Below, piece by piece: positions 1-8,300 of a stretch of 64,000 nt of DNA (position 1 is its first letter; the number at the start of each line of letters is the position of its first letter). Under the pieces are notes generated by a model. The model was not told the DNA's origin, made no database searches, and worked only from the letters and a program-made list of their open reading frames with translations. The position numbers were made by a program, and so were the translations under genes. Source of the DNA: Verrucomicrobiaceae bacterium (lineage in GTDB: Bacteria > Verrucomicrobiota > Verrucomicrobiia > Verrucomicrobiales > Akkermansiaceae); assembly GCA_027485995.1 (NCBI GenBank), contig JAIXPW010000258.1, positions 1 to 64,000 of the forward strand, in the 5' to 3' direction.

Positions 1-102
1 GCGAACAGAAGACGTGGGTTCGTATTTGGCAACCAGTCGCGAGAGCGTCTGCCAGTGAACCAAATCCAGAATCTGCGAGAGGACGTAACGACCGGAGTTC
101 AT
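1..102 (-). CDS. IS4-family transposase, N-terminus only (cut by window edge)
   Basis: Only the first 34 codons are inside the window, read leftward from an ATG at 102. The peptide begins MNSGRYVLSQILD and continues with a VHWQTLSRLV segment. This is the usual opening of the DUF4372 domain, which precedes the DDE catalytic domain in a large group of IS4-type transposases. The catalytic part lies outside the window, so intactness cannot be judged. It marks the left end of the window as a site of IS insertion, and the low-complexity T15 tract at 154-168 lies just upstream of its start. Recognition rests on the N-terminal signature alone. Confidence 0.75.
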   Translation of the reverse strand, partial: MNSGRYVLSQILDLVHWQTLSRLVAKYEPTSSVR

Positions 103-153
103 GTCCCAGAATCGTCTCCAAACCGTCGCCGGAGTTCAAATCCCTCACATCCA

Positions 154-168
154 TTTTTTTTTTTTTTT
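154..168. repeat. T15 homopolymer tract
   Basis: There is an uninterrupted run of 15 thymines, very unusual in this GC-rich sequence. It lies 52 bp upstream of the leftward transposase start (an A15 run on that gene's coding strand), probably in or near the end of the insertion sequence. It could vary in length by slippage. I could not delimit a terminal inverted repeat here. Confidence 0.9.
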
Positions 169-206
169 CTCTCATCGACAAAGATTTCTAAATCCTCATT
201 CTCGAT

Positions 207-470
207 TCAACCGGACACCCGTGGGCGGATATGATCATTAGCGTCAGTTTTCCGGACAGCCTTTTGTCCCTTCCCTCCGACTGCTTCGGAAATCCGTTCC
301 ATCAAGGTGGGATCTTGCCCGCGTGTTGGCAATCCCATCGGGCGGATCCCAGTGGCCGGAAATTTCAAAAACCTCACTTCGGAATTCCGGAATACCGCTT
401 TGCGTAGTACTAAATCTGCCATAGTTTTCGCGTTGACGCCACTAGGGGTGGATTTTACTCTGTCGCCCAT
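207..470 (-). CDS. small hypothetical protein, atypical codon use
   Basis: An 87-residue basic ORF starts at an ATG at 470, preceded by a good Shine-Dalgarno sequence (GGGAGG about 6 bases upstream). It uses codons rare elsewhere in the window (TTA, GTA, CTA, AGA) and is less GC-rich than its neighbours, which fits acquired DNA beside the IS4 element. No domain, signal peptide or membrane segment is visible. Against it: its start is only 21 bp from the divergent nrdR start, so nrdR would need its promoter inside this ORF. The longer frame reaching to 1256 is only the antisense of nrdR and the next gene. Confidence 0.4.
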   Translation of the reverse strand: MGDRVKSTPSGVNAKTMADLVLRKAVFRNSEVRFLKFPATGIRPMGLPTRGQDPTLMERISEAVGGKGQKAVRKTDANDHIRPRVSG

Positions 471-491
471 TCGTTTCCTCCCTGCCGGCTC

Positions 492-983
492 ATGCGGTGC
501 ATTCAATGTGGCTCCCTCAAGGACAAAGTGCTCGATTCCCGGGCATCGAAGGATGGGACGACGATCCGCCGCCGACGCGAATGCCTGAATTGCAACTATC
601 GCTACACCACCTACGAGCAGATCGAGCGCACCGATCTGCGTGTGGTGAAACGCGACGGGGCACGGGAGTCGCTGAACCGCGAGAAGATCCTGAGCGGCCT
701 GGTCAAGGCCTGCGAGAAGCGGCCCGTGCCGATGGACCGTCTCGATCGCGCCGTGGAGGAAATCCTGACCGAACTCCACAAGGACCACCTTTCCGAAGTC
801 CCCTCCTCCGCCATCGGCGCGAAGGTGATGGACAAGCTGCACCAGATCGACCCGGTCGCCTACGTCCGCTACGTCTCCGTTTACCGGCAGTTCGAGGACG
901 TCGACCAGTTCATCCAGGAAATCCAATCCCTCTCCCGCCGCGCCGCCCGCGATCCCATGCAGCGGCGTTTGTTCAAGGACTAA
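492..983 (+). CDS. nrdR: NrdR transcriptional repressor of ribonucleotide reductase genes
   Basis: This is a 163-residue protein of normal NrdR length. The N-terminus is a zinc ribbon with cysteine pairs C3/C6 and C31/C34 followed by the basic stretch RRRREC. An ATP-cone domain follows (about residues 48-138, starting VVKRDGARESLNREKI). NrdR senses ATP/dATP through the cone and represses ribonucleotide reductase operons at NrdR boxes. No nrd genes are in the window. The ATG at 492 opens directly with the conserved MRCIQC. It is followed after 36 bp by a co-oriented gene of unknown function, so the two may be co-transcribed. Confidence 0.96.
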   Translation: MRCIQCGSLKDKVLDSRASKDGTTIRRRRECLNCNYRYTTYEQIERTDLRVVKRDGARESLNREKILSGLVKACEKRPVPMDRLDRAVEEILTELHKDHLSEVPSSAIGAKVMDKLHQIDPVAYVRYVSVYRQFEDVDQFIQEIQSLSRRAARDPMQRRLFKD

Positions 984-1019
984 CCCCACCCCCGCTGCTC
1001 CGAAGCTGATCCGTTCCTC

Positions 1020-1592
1020 GTGATTTCCCTCATCGGCAACCGTCCCGCGTTGCAAGTCGGCCGCTATCAGGTGATCGACTACGACACCGCGTGGCTGGGT
1101 GACGCCCTGAGGCGGGCCGCACTGGCGGCGGAGAGGCATGATTTCCCCTTCATCGACGACATCCGTTCCGGCATCGTCCAGTATCTGGAGCATCGCTGCC
1201 CGCTGAAGCTGTTGCCGCTGGGCGACCTGTTTGATCGGATGCGGAAGATGCTTCACACGATCGGCTGCGAGACGATCGCCGAGAAACTGGAGCCGCTGGC
1301 CCCGCCTCTCACCGTTTCACTTTTGCACGCCGCCAAGTCTGCAGGAAATGGCTTCGAGCTGGCCTTCTTCGAGTGCCTGCGTGCGGAGTTGGAGGAGCTG
1401 CGACAGATCGGAGCGGAGGAAATCCGTTTCACCGATCTCAAGCTGACCGCGCTCGAACTCCGCGGAGCCAAGAAGTGGGACAAGCACTGCGCGCAACTCG
1501 AACAGGAGATCCTCGATTTCCTGCAGGCACGTGATCGCGAGCAGCAGCAATTCGATCGACGGCTCAGGCTGCGGGTGGAAGGGGATCGCTGA
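1020..1592 (+). CDS. conserved-looking hypothetical protein downstream of nrdR
   Basis: This 190-residue soluble protein starts at GTG. It opens ISLIGNRPALQVGRYQ and is mostly helical and charged, with a Glu/Arg/Gln-rich C-terminus likely to form a coiled coil (about residues 150-188). No signal peptide or membrane segment is seen. I do not recognise a family. Codon use is typical of the window, and spacing of 36 bp suggests co-transcription with nrdR. A paired-hairpin repeat starts 2 bp after its stop codon and may act as its terminator. Confidence 0.75.
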   Translation: MISLIGNRPALQVGRYQVIDYDTAWLGDALRRAALAAERHDFPFIDDIRSGIVQYLEHRCPLKLLPLGDLFDRMRKMLHTIGCETIAEKLEPLAPPLTVSLLHAAKSAGNGFELAFFECLRAELEELRQIGAEEIRFTDLKLTALELRGAKKWDKHCAQLEQEILDFLQARDREQQQFDRRLRLRVEGDR

Positions 1593-1594
1593 TC

Positions 1595-1674
1595 GTGGCG
1601 GCGCTTTCCAAGCGCCATGCCTCCACCTTCATGGCTCTCCTTTGATTGGCTTGGCGGATGGAATCCGCCGCCAC
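1595..1674. repeat. paired-hairpin repeat element (copy 1)
   Basis: Two hairpins lie side by side. The first (1600-1616) has stem GGCG and core CTTTCCAAG. The second (1653-1669) has stem GGCGG and core ATGGAAT. The outermost bases also pair (GTGGCGG at 1595 with CCGCCAC at 1668-1674), so the whole element can fold into one large structure. It sits between the converging ends of the upstream gene and the pectinesterase, a natural place for a bidirectional terminator. The same core sequences with different stems recur at 22255-22339. Confidence 0.75.
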
Positions 1675-1684
1675 AATTGGCTGA

Positions 1685-2608
1685 TCACCTCAGAACGGCC
1701 TCGCGGGTGATCGCGGCGGCTTCCTTTTCATCAAGCTGCCTCGACCACTTCACGCGCTTGTCCGGCCTCCCGCCTGGGCCGGTGGATCGATACTCCGCGT
1801 AGCGTGCGGTCTTCTCGTTCTCCGGCTTGCGCCAGTTCTCCCAACCATCAGGGGAAATGCCCTTGCCCATCTCGCAGTTCAGCCAGGTGACAGAGCCATA
1901 AGGCCTCCACGGACGACCGAGAAAGACAACGCCCTTCTCAAGCTTCTCGACGGTGATGCGGCAGTGATCAAAAACGAAGCCGTAGGGCTGTTCCTGAGGC
2001 GTCGAGGCGGCAGTGATGTAGCCGGCGCTCTTCGAATGAATGTCGCAATCGTGGAACCAGGCTGCGGCCGCTCCGAAGATATAATCGACGTGGCCTTCGA
2101 TATAACATTTCTCGAACGAGTGCTTTCCCGAGCTGGTCAGCAGCGTGTCCTGCCAGCCGAGGAAGCGGCAGTTCGAAAACTCGCCGCGCTCGGAATGCAA
2201 GGCCACCGCAAGGGCCTGGCTGCCTTGGCCGAAGTCGTTTTCAAAAGTGATCCCGCTGGCATGGATCGAGGGGCAGCGGAAACTAACCGTGGCGGAGTTG
2301 GTGGTGCCGACCGGAGTGCCGTCGGGGTTCTTGGCGTTGGCGGCAAGATTGAAGACGATCTTCGTGGTATCGGCTCCCGCGCCTTTCAAGGTCAGTTCGC
2401 CGATGGCCGTTGGAACCAGAACCCGCTCGCGATAGATGCCGGGGGCGAGGGTGATGAGGACCGGAGCTTTCGGAACCGTAGCCACAGCAGCGTCCACAGC
2501 CTTCTGGACGGTTGGAAAGGCTCCGCTCTTGCCAGCATCAACCGCGAAGGTGTCTGGGGCCGCGTGAAGCGAAGTGGCGAGGGCGAGGAAGGTCAGCAGG
2601 CGTTTCAT
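1685..2608 (-). CDS. secreted pectinesterase (CE8)
   Basis: A 307-residue protein with a signal peptide (about residues 1-16, cut near LHA-AP) and a right-handed beta-helix of carbohydrate esterase family 8. Family motifs are visible: PGIYRE near 56, GWQDTL with catalytic D154, GHVDYIFG with catalytic D175, and LGRPWRPY with substrate-binding R232. It removes methyl esters from homogalacturonan outside the cytoplasm. It lies downstream of a two-domain acetylesterase gene on the same strand, together suggesting a pectin / rhamnogalacturonan de-esterification locus. The ATG is directly preceded by CTAACAA on the coding strand and has no clear Shine-Dalgarno sequence. Confidence 0.93.
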   Translation of the reverse strand: MKRLLTFLALATSLHAAPDTFAVDAGKSGAFPTVQKAVDAAVATVPKAPVLITLAPGIYRERVLVPTAIGELTLKGAGADTTKIVFNLAANAKNPDGTPVGTTNSATVSFRCPSIHASGITFENDFGQGSQALAVALHSERGEFSNCRFLGWQDTLLTSSGKHSFEKCYIEGHVDYIFGAAAAWFHDCDIHSKSAGYITAASTPQEQPYGFVFDHCRITVEKLEKGVVFLGRPWRPYGSVTWLNCEMGKGISPDGWENWRKPENEKTARYAEYRSTGPGGRPDKRVKWSRQLDEKEAAAITREAVLR

Positions 2609-2622
2609 TTGTTAGAAGAGTT

Positions 2623-2770
2623 GAACCACGAATGGACGCGAATTCACGCGAATCGGTCTGATGAAACAGAAGGATAGGAACCACGATGAACACGGAAGGA
2701 CACGGATTTATCCGATGAAACTTGGATGGATTGTTTCCGATTCGTGTCCATTCGAGTGCATTCGTGGTTC
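2623..2770. repeat. inverted array of 10-bp units
   Basis: A 31-bp arm at 2623-2653 is matched by an inverted arm at 2740-2770 with about 25 of 31 positions identical. Each arm is itself periodic: CGAAT recurs every 10 bp on the arm's strand. Further 10-bp-spaced units (CCACGATGAA, CACGGAAGGA, CACGGATT) lie between the arms. The right arm ends 1 bp before the esterase stop codon and the left arm starts 15 bp before the pectinesterase ATG. It therefore fills the gap between the two genes. Confidence 0.85.
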
Positions 2771-2771
2771 C

Positions 2772-5084
2772 TCAACGGGTCGGCAGGGTATCGAGAACGA
2801 ACTCGCTCCAGCCGGGGATTTTCAGGCCTTTCAAGCCCTTGGCGACGATGGCGGCATTGAGTTCGGCGCCGGGTTGGAGGGTGTGGGTGTGGTCGGTGGG
2901 GCCGAAGAGTTCGGCCGAGACCCTGGCCTCGCCGAGCTTGTCGTATTCGTCGCCGATGAGGGAGTTGAGATCGATGAAATGGACGCCTTCTGCTGCGGCC
3001 ACTTGTTTGGCCCAGCCGGCGTAGTCGTTCGGTGAACGTTGAATCTTTCCGTCCTTCCAGATGTTGCGCGGCACCAGCGAACAGATCACCGGAGTGGCCC
3101 CTGCGGCCTTGGTTTCCCGGATGTACTGGCGGAGATACCAGCCGTAGCTGCGGACCGTCTCGGGGTTCTGGGTTTCCGCGATCACGATGTCCTTCGTTTC
3201 CTCGCCAATGCCATCGATCGAGGCACGGGCGCGCTCCTTGTCGTAGGGTCCGCCATCATTGTGGCCCATCTGGATGAGGACGAGATCGCCGGGCCTCAGT
3301 TCATCGCGCACGTTCTGCCAAAGTCCCTCGCGGATGTAGCTGCGGCTGCTGCGACCGCCGAGGGCGCGGTTATAGGTTTCCACCTTCGAATGATCGAACC
3401 AGGCCATCACCGGATCGCCCCAGCCTAACAGCCCCTTGCCGCCGTTCTTCACGGTGGAGTCGCCGACGAAAAAGACCGCGTTCTTGTCGCGCTTTGGAAA
3501 GGTCGGGGCAGGAATCACCGGGCCATCCGAGCGGAACGGCAGGGCGGGAAGATTGGCGGCGTTGTAGAAGGTCGCGTTGTTGGGGAAATCGGCCCAGGCA
3601 TATCTAACAGCCTTCGGTTGTGGCACCGTGGGACTGGACACCACCACCGAGTCGCCCTCGATGCGGGCATCGGCCCAGACGAATTTTCCATCCGCACCGG
3701 CGACGGCGAATCCACGCAGCGGGCCGCCTTTCGAAACAAGGCCGCCATCGACATGTCGGAAGCGGAGTCGCAGCGCGGAGCCTTCGGGCGTGGCGTCCTC
3801 GAACACCGGACCGGAGGAAGGCAGCGGTCGGTCGTACTGGATGCGCTGATGATAGGTTTCGCCGAGGGCGGAAAGCGCGAGCCGCAGTCCGACGTCCTGC
3901 TTGTTGCGGGGGTGGATGTCCTTTTCCTCGCCGAGATCGACTGCGGAGACGATGCCGGTTTCTGGAAGCTCAAGCAGCGAGCACTGGGCTTCACGGAACG
4001 ACGCCAGACGGCTTTCGGAGGGCTCTGGCTTCGGGGAATTGTATCCGGCGAGAAGCACGGCATGAAAGGCGAAGTGCTCCTGCTGCCAGCGGATCCGCCA
4101 GTCGTTGACGAGTGTCTGCTGTTGCGGCTTGTAAAGAGCGGCATTGCCGGTGTTCGACTCGCCTTGATACCAAATTGCGCCCTTCACGGCGTAGGGAATG
4201 AGCGGCGCGATCATGCCGTTGAACATGACGGTCGGGTTATGCTGGTCCTGCACGGGATCGGGGTTGGCCGGGGCACGTGGGACTTTCCCTCCGGAGGCCT
4301 TCGCGGCTTCGGCGGAGACCCTCCACTTCGCCATCGCGGCCTCGTAGTCGGCCATCGCGTTCGGCTTCTTTGCGAAGTCCTCACGCTTTTTCGCGAAGTC
4401 CTCGAGGAGCTTCTCAAACGCCGGATTGGACAGCAATGCCTCACGGCTGATCCACGCTTCGCAACTGCTCGCCCCGTAGGCCGAGGTCACCAGTCCCACC
4501 GGCACCTTGAGATCCTGATGCAGCTTTCGGCCGAAAAAATACGCCACGGCTGAGAAGTCGCCCACGGTTTCCGGCGAGCATACCTTCCACTCGCCTTGAA
4601 CCGCTTTCTGTGGCTCTGCAGCCTTGTTCCATTCCGTGGTGAACATCCGGATTTGAGGAAACTTCGCCTCGGCGATCTCCGTTTCCGCATCGCGAGTTCC
4701 CGCGAAGGAGCGCTTCTCGGTCTTCGCCACGGTGAAGTCCATATTCGACTGCCCGGAGCAGAGCCAGACCTCGCCGATGAGGACGTCCTTGAGCACGATC
4801 GTCTGCTTTCCCGCCACCTTCAGCTCGAAAGGTCCGCCCGCCGGCAGCGGTGGGAGCTTTGCCATCCACGCCCCCTTCGCATCGGCCGTGGCCTTCACTT
4901 GCTTGCCCGCGAGGGAAACCTCGATCGCCTCGCCTGGATCCGCCGTGCCCCAGACCGGCAGCGATTGATCGCGCTGGAGCACCGCGTGATCGGTGAAAGG
5001 AGCGGCCAACTTCGGGACGGCCTCTGCCCATGGCGAAACGAGGCCAAGGAGGATCGCCAGACAGGAAATGCGTTTCATGGACAT
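2772..5084 (-). CDS. secreted two-domain acetylesterase: SASA-type plus rhamnogalacturonan acetylesterase-type (SGNH)
   Basis: A 770-residue protein with a signal peptide (about 1-22). The first part (about 25-520) resembles sialate O-acetylesterase-type carbohydrate esterases: a beta-domain, then LCSGQSNMDF with the nucleophile S113, and GAIWYQGESN. The second part (about 532-770) is an SGNH esterase of the rhamnogalacturonan acetylesterase type: GDST with its serine near 543, GGRSSRS, GHND near 607-610, and the Asp-x-x-His pair near 731/734. Both active sites look intact, so it probably removes acetyl groups from pectic side chains at two chemically different positions. An ATG at 5078 is an alternative start. 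CTAACAG directly precedes the 5084 ATG. Confidence 0.88.
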   Translation of the reverse strand: MSMKRISCLAILLGLVSPWAEAVPKLAAPFTDHAVLQRDQSLPVWGTADPGEAIEVSLAGKQVKATADAKGAWMAKLPPLPAGGPFELKVAGKQTIVLKDVLIGEVWLCSGQSNMDFTVAKTEKRSFAGTRDAETEIAEAKFPQIRMFTTEWNKAAEPQKAVQGEWKVCSPETVGDFSAVAYFFGRKLHQDLKVPVGLVTSAYGASSCEAWISREALLSNPAFEKLLEDFAKKREDFAKKPNAMADYEAAMAKWRVSAEAAKASGGKVPRAPANPDPVQDQHNPTVMFNGMIAPLIPYAVKGAIWYQGESNTGNAALYKPQQQTLVNDWRIRWQQEHFAFHAVLLAGYNSPKPEPSESRLASFREAQCSLLELPETGIVSAVDLGEEKDIHPRNKQDVGLRLALSALGETYHQRIQYDRPLPSSGPVFEDATPEGSALRLRFRHVDGGLVSKGGPLRGFAVAGADGKFVWADARIEGDSVVVSSPTVPQPKAVRYAWADFPNNATFYNAANLPALPFRSDGPVIPAPTFPKRDKNAVFFVGDSTVKNGGKGLLGWGDPVMAWFDHSKVETYNRALGGRSSRSYIREGLWQNVRDELRPGDLVLIQMGHNDGGPYDKERARASIDGIGEETKDIVIAETQNPETVRSYGWYLRQYIRETKAAGATPVICSLVPRNIWKDGKIQRSPNDYAGWAKQVAAAEGVHFIDLNSLIGDEYDKLGEARVSAELFGPTDHTHTLQPGAELNAAIVAKGLKGLKIPGWSEFVLDTLPTR

Positions 5085-5391
5085 CTGTTAGCCGAGTTTC
5101 CACCGATGATCGAGGTCCCCGAACGGGTGAATCCATTTCGGCGGACAGCAACCCTCACTACTAAATTTTTTCCAAATCGCCACAAAAGTTGGCCCACCTG
5201 CTGCTGTATCAAACTTGTCGCGACTCATTGGCGGTCCGACTGAGATGCCTCCTGGTTAATGGGTTTTCCATGGGGTGGATCGGTCGGGCCGCCGTTTTTT
5301 TTGGGGTGGGCGGCTGATTGAGAGTCGATGCCATTGGGGATCGAACGGTGGCAAAGAGTTTGTCGCGACACGAATGTCGCGACTCCAAGGG
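5085..5391. other. intergenic region with GTCGCGAC palindromes
   Basis: This 307-bp gap holds no convincing gene. It contains three copies of the 8-bp palindrome GTCGCGAC, at 5217-5224, 5362-5369 and 5376-5383. The last two are separated by 6 bp and can form a hairpin. There is also a T8 run near 5295. The palindrome pair lies just downstream of the giant gene's stop codon, so it may be its terminator. A promoter for the esterase operon should lie in the 5085-5200 part, but none could be assigned. Confidence 0.6.
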
Positions 5392-8300
5392 TCACGGCTC
5401 GGAAACCTGGAATCGGAAGAATTGCTTTCCGGAAGGTGGCGGGCTGATGGGCAACTCGATCCACTCATCCTGGGCGGAGTAGCCAGCGGGCATCCCGGCA
5501 GGAGTCCAGGCTGACCAGGTGCCGAGGGTTTCGCTGGTCTCGATCGAGTAGAAGCGATGGGCCCTCTTGAGGAAGCGGAGCTTTGGACTCGTGCCGTTCT
5601 GGACCTGCGCCTGCCATGCGCCGGAGCCGGTCAGGGGCGAGCTGCCGAGGAGGTATTCGCGGTAGTTGTCAAGGCCATCGCTATCGGGGTCGGCCGTGCG
5701 ATCGCCTGCGGGATCGAGGGCGGCGAAATGGCTGCTACGCCAGGTATCGTAGATCGGTCGCGTGGCCAGCTCGCTGTTGATCCAGTCGGTGATGAGTTGG
5801 ACGTCCACCGGATCGACCTCCGTGCTTCCAAGCGGCGGCATGCGGTTGAAGCCATTGGTGGCCGCCATGCGGTTGAGCACAATGCTGTGGCCGGTGTCGC
5901 CGGGGACGATGTACTTGTTGAGCGGATTGCCGCCGTTGTTTTCCGCCACTCCGTGGATCAGGCCGGTGTCCTCAAGCTTGAGCTGGGCGCGACCGTCCCA
6001 GAATCCGCCGACACTGCCACCCGCCTGGTGGCAGTAGGCGCAGTTGACGGCAAGGTAGGATCGGGCACGAAGTTCGAGCGGATACTGGGTTTCATCGGGA
6101 CGCACATGCCGGGCAAGGCTGGCAACGGAAGGAGCCGGTCCATTGAGGAATCCGCCACTGGAAAGCAGGGTCAGTTGGTTGCCCGAAAAGCCGTTGATCG
6201 AGCCGTTGCGATTGAGCTGGCGGGTGTTGAACGACAACGCGTGACCCGCTTGCGGCGTGTGGCAGGTGAGGCAACTGGAGCGGCCAGGTATCTGCCAGCG
6301 CTGGGTGTGGGCTGTGCCGTGATCGTCGATCGCGACGTCGAACTCCAGCCCAGCATCATCGACCAACGTGGCCTCGGTCTGGGCATCATTCCAACGATAA
6401 CTGACCCCATAACTCCCGGTCGCCGTTTTCACGAGAACCCGGGTTTCAATGCGCTTCGCAGTGGCCGGATTTCCACGACTGAGTTCGAGATCGAAGTGCT
6501 TCACCCACACGGTGCCGGTCGGGTAGGTCCAGTTGCCTTCCGCGTTCCAGGTCATCTTTGCCGCCGGGTCGGGGATGGTGAACCAGCGGCGCTTGATCGC
6601 GTGGTCGCTCCAGAAGGTGAGGTTCGGCTGATAGGGCAGCATGCCAGGGGCCGGCGACAGGTCGGTGAGATCGGAGAAAAGACCGGTGGCGCTGAGGGTG
6701 GTCGGGAATCCGTCGTTGACGGTGCTGCCGGTGGAAAGGCGCATGATCTTGCCGGTGAGATAGGCTCCGAAGAGGAGATCCTTGTTCGAGGGATCAACTC
6801 CCTGGGTGGAGAACACTCCATAGGCTCCGGGGAGACCGGTGAGCCGCGTGGTCGCTCCGGTGGTGGTGTCCATCTGCCAGACATGACCCGAAACCGAGTC
6901 GCTGAAAATGTAGGTGCCTACCAGAGATGGATAGCGACTGCCCCGGTAAACATAACCGCCCACGACCGAGTTACCCTTGAAACTGGCATCTCCTCCTGCG
7001 ATCGCCGCGTGGACGTATTCGTAGATCGGATCGATGCTGGTGAATCCGGCGGGCTTCGTGGGCGGCACCGGATTGGTGAAGGCGGTGTCGTGCTTTCCTT
7101 CCCGATAGACCCAGCCGTAATTGCCGCCCTTCACGATCTTGTTGATCTCCTCGTAGGTGTCCTGCCCGACATCTCCGCCCCACATCTCACCTGTTAGACT
7201 GTCGAACGAGAAGCGCCAGACATGTCTCAATCCGGTGGCCCAGAACTCGCTGCGGACGCCGGAAAGCGGGGTGACAGCCACGCCGTTGTAGGTGCCATCC
7301 CAGTTTCCACCGAGCGAGGTGTGGACGAAGGGATTGTCGATCGGAACGGAAAAACGAGCGACTCCGCCATCGGTGGGAATCGAGATATGGGGATTCGGCG
7401 CCAGGTTGCCCGGCTTCTTGTCCACATCGAAACGGAAGATGCCGCAGAAGAAGTCCTTGTTGATCTTCTGGCTGTTGAGCCGGAAGTCGTTGGGGTTCTC
7501 CTCGTCGCCAGCAGTGTAGTAAAGATAGCCATCGGCCCCGAAGTGCAGGTCCCCGCCATCGTGGTTTGCACCCTCATCGAGCTGCTGGAGCAGGATGAGT
7601 TCGGACGCGGGATCGGCGACCGTGGGATCTCCGGCGCTGACCTTGAATCGGGAGATCCGTTGATAATAGGACCCGCCACTGATCCTCACGGTGTAGGCGA
7701 CGTAGAAGTAGCCGTTTGACGCATAGTTCGGATGAAAGGCCAGACCAAGAAGGCCATGCTCACCGTTTCCACCGCCTTCAATCGTCTCCACCGGAGTCCG
7801 GCCCGCGATGGCGGTCTGGAGATCGAGGAAGACATTCTGCGTCGGCGTCGCTGAGGTGACATCGGGCACGTGCCTGATCTTCGCCATGCGCTCACAAACG
7901 AAGAGACGTGTGGTGTTTCCGGGGATCGACGAAATGCAGACCGGCTGGTTGAAGGTGAGACCGGGCAGGGCGTCGACCAGTTGCCAGGCATTCATGGGCG
8001 GTGCTGCGGGCATCGCGAGGGCCGGATTGGAAAGGCGAAGAGCGGACTCAATCGAAATGGTGACCGTGGCAGAAGATGACACACCTGCTTCGCCGAAGAC
8101 CCGGTAAGTGAAGACCACCGGCGCGTTGTCGATGCCACTGTGTTGATAAAGGATCCTGCCGTCGGAGGAAACGCTGGCTGTTCCCGTGGCAGGCGGAGCG
8201 ACGATCTCGACCGAGCCCTGGTTGACGAGTCCGCTGTCATTTGCGAGCACCTCGACGAGCACCTTTTGCCCCGGATGGATCTTCGCGGCATCCGGATTGG

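Noticed and set aside
207..1256. 349-codon minus-strand frame covering nrdR and its neighbour
   Set aside because: Most of it is antisense of nrdR. Only the first-listed small ORF at 207-470, with its own Shine-Dalgarno sequence, was kept as a weak candidate.
1020..1592. Second ATP-cone protein downstream of nrdR
   Set aside because: The N-terminal part superficially recalls an ATP cone, but the conserved V-x-K-R-D-G and following basic residues are absent, so I left it as unknown.
5557..7197. 546-codon plus-strand frame opposite the giant LamG gene
   Set aside because: It is an antisense shadow with no recognisable family. The minus frame has clear dehydrogenase and CxxCH motifs in this interval.
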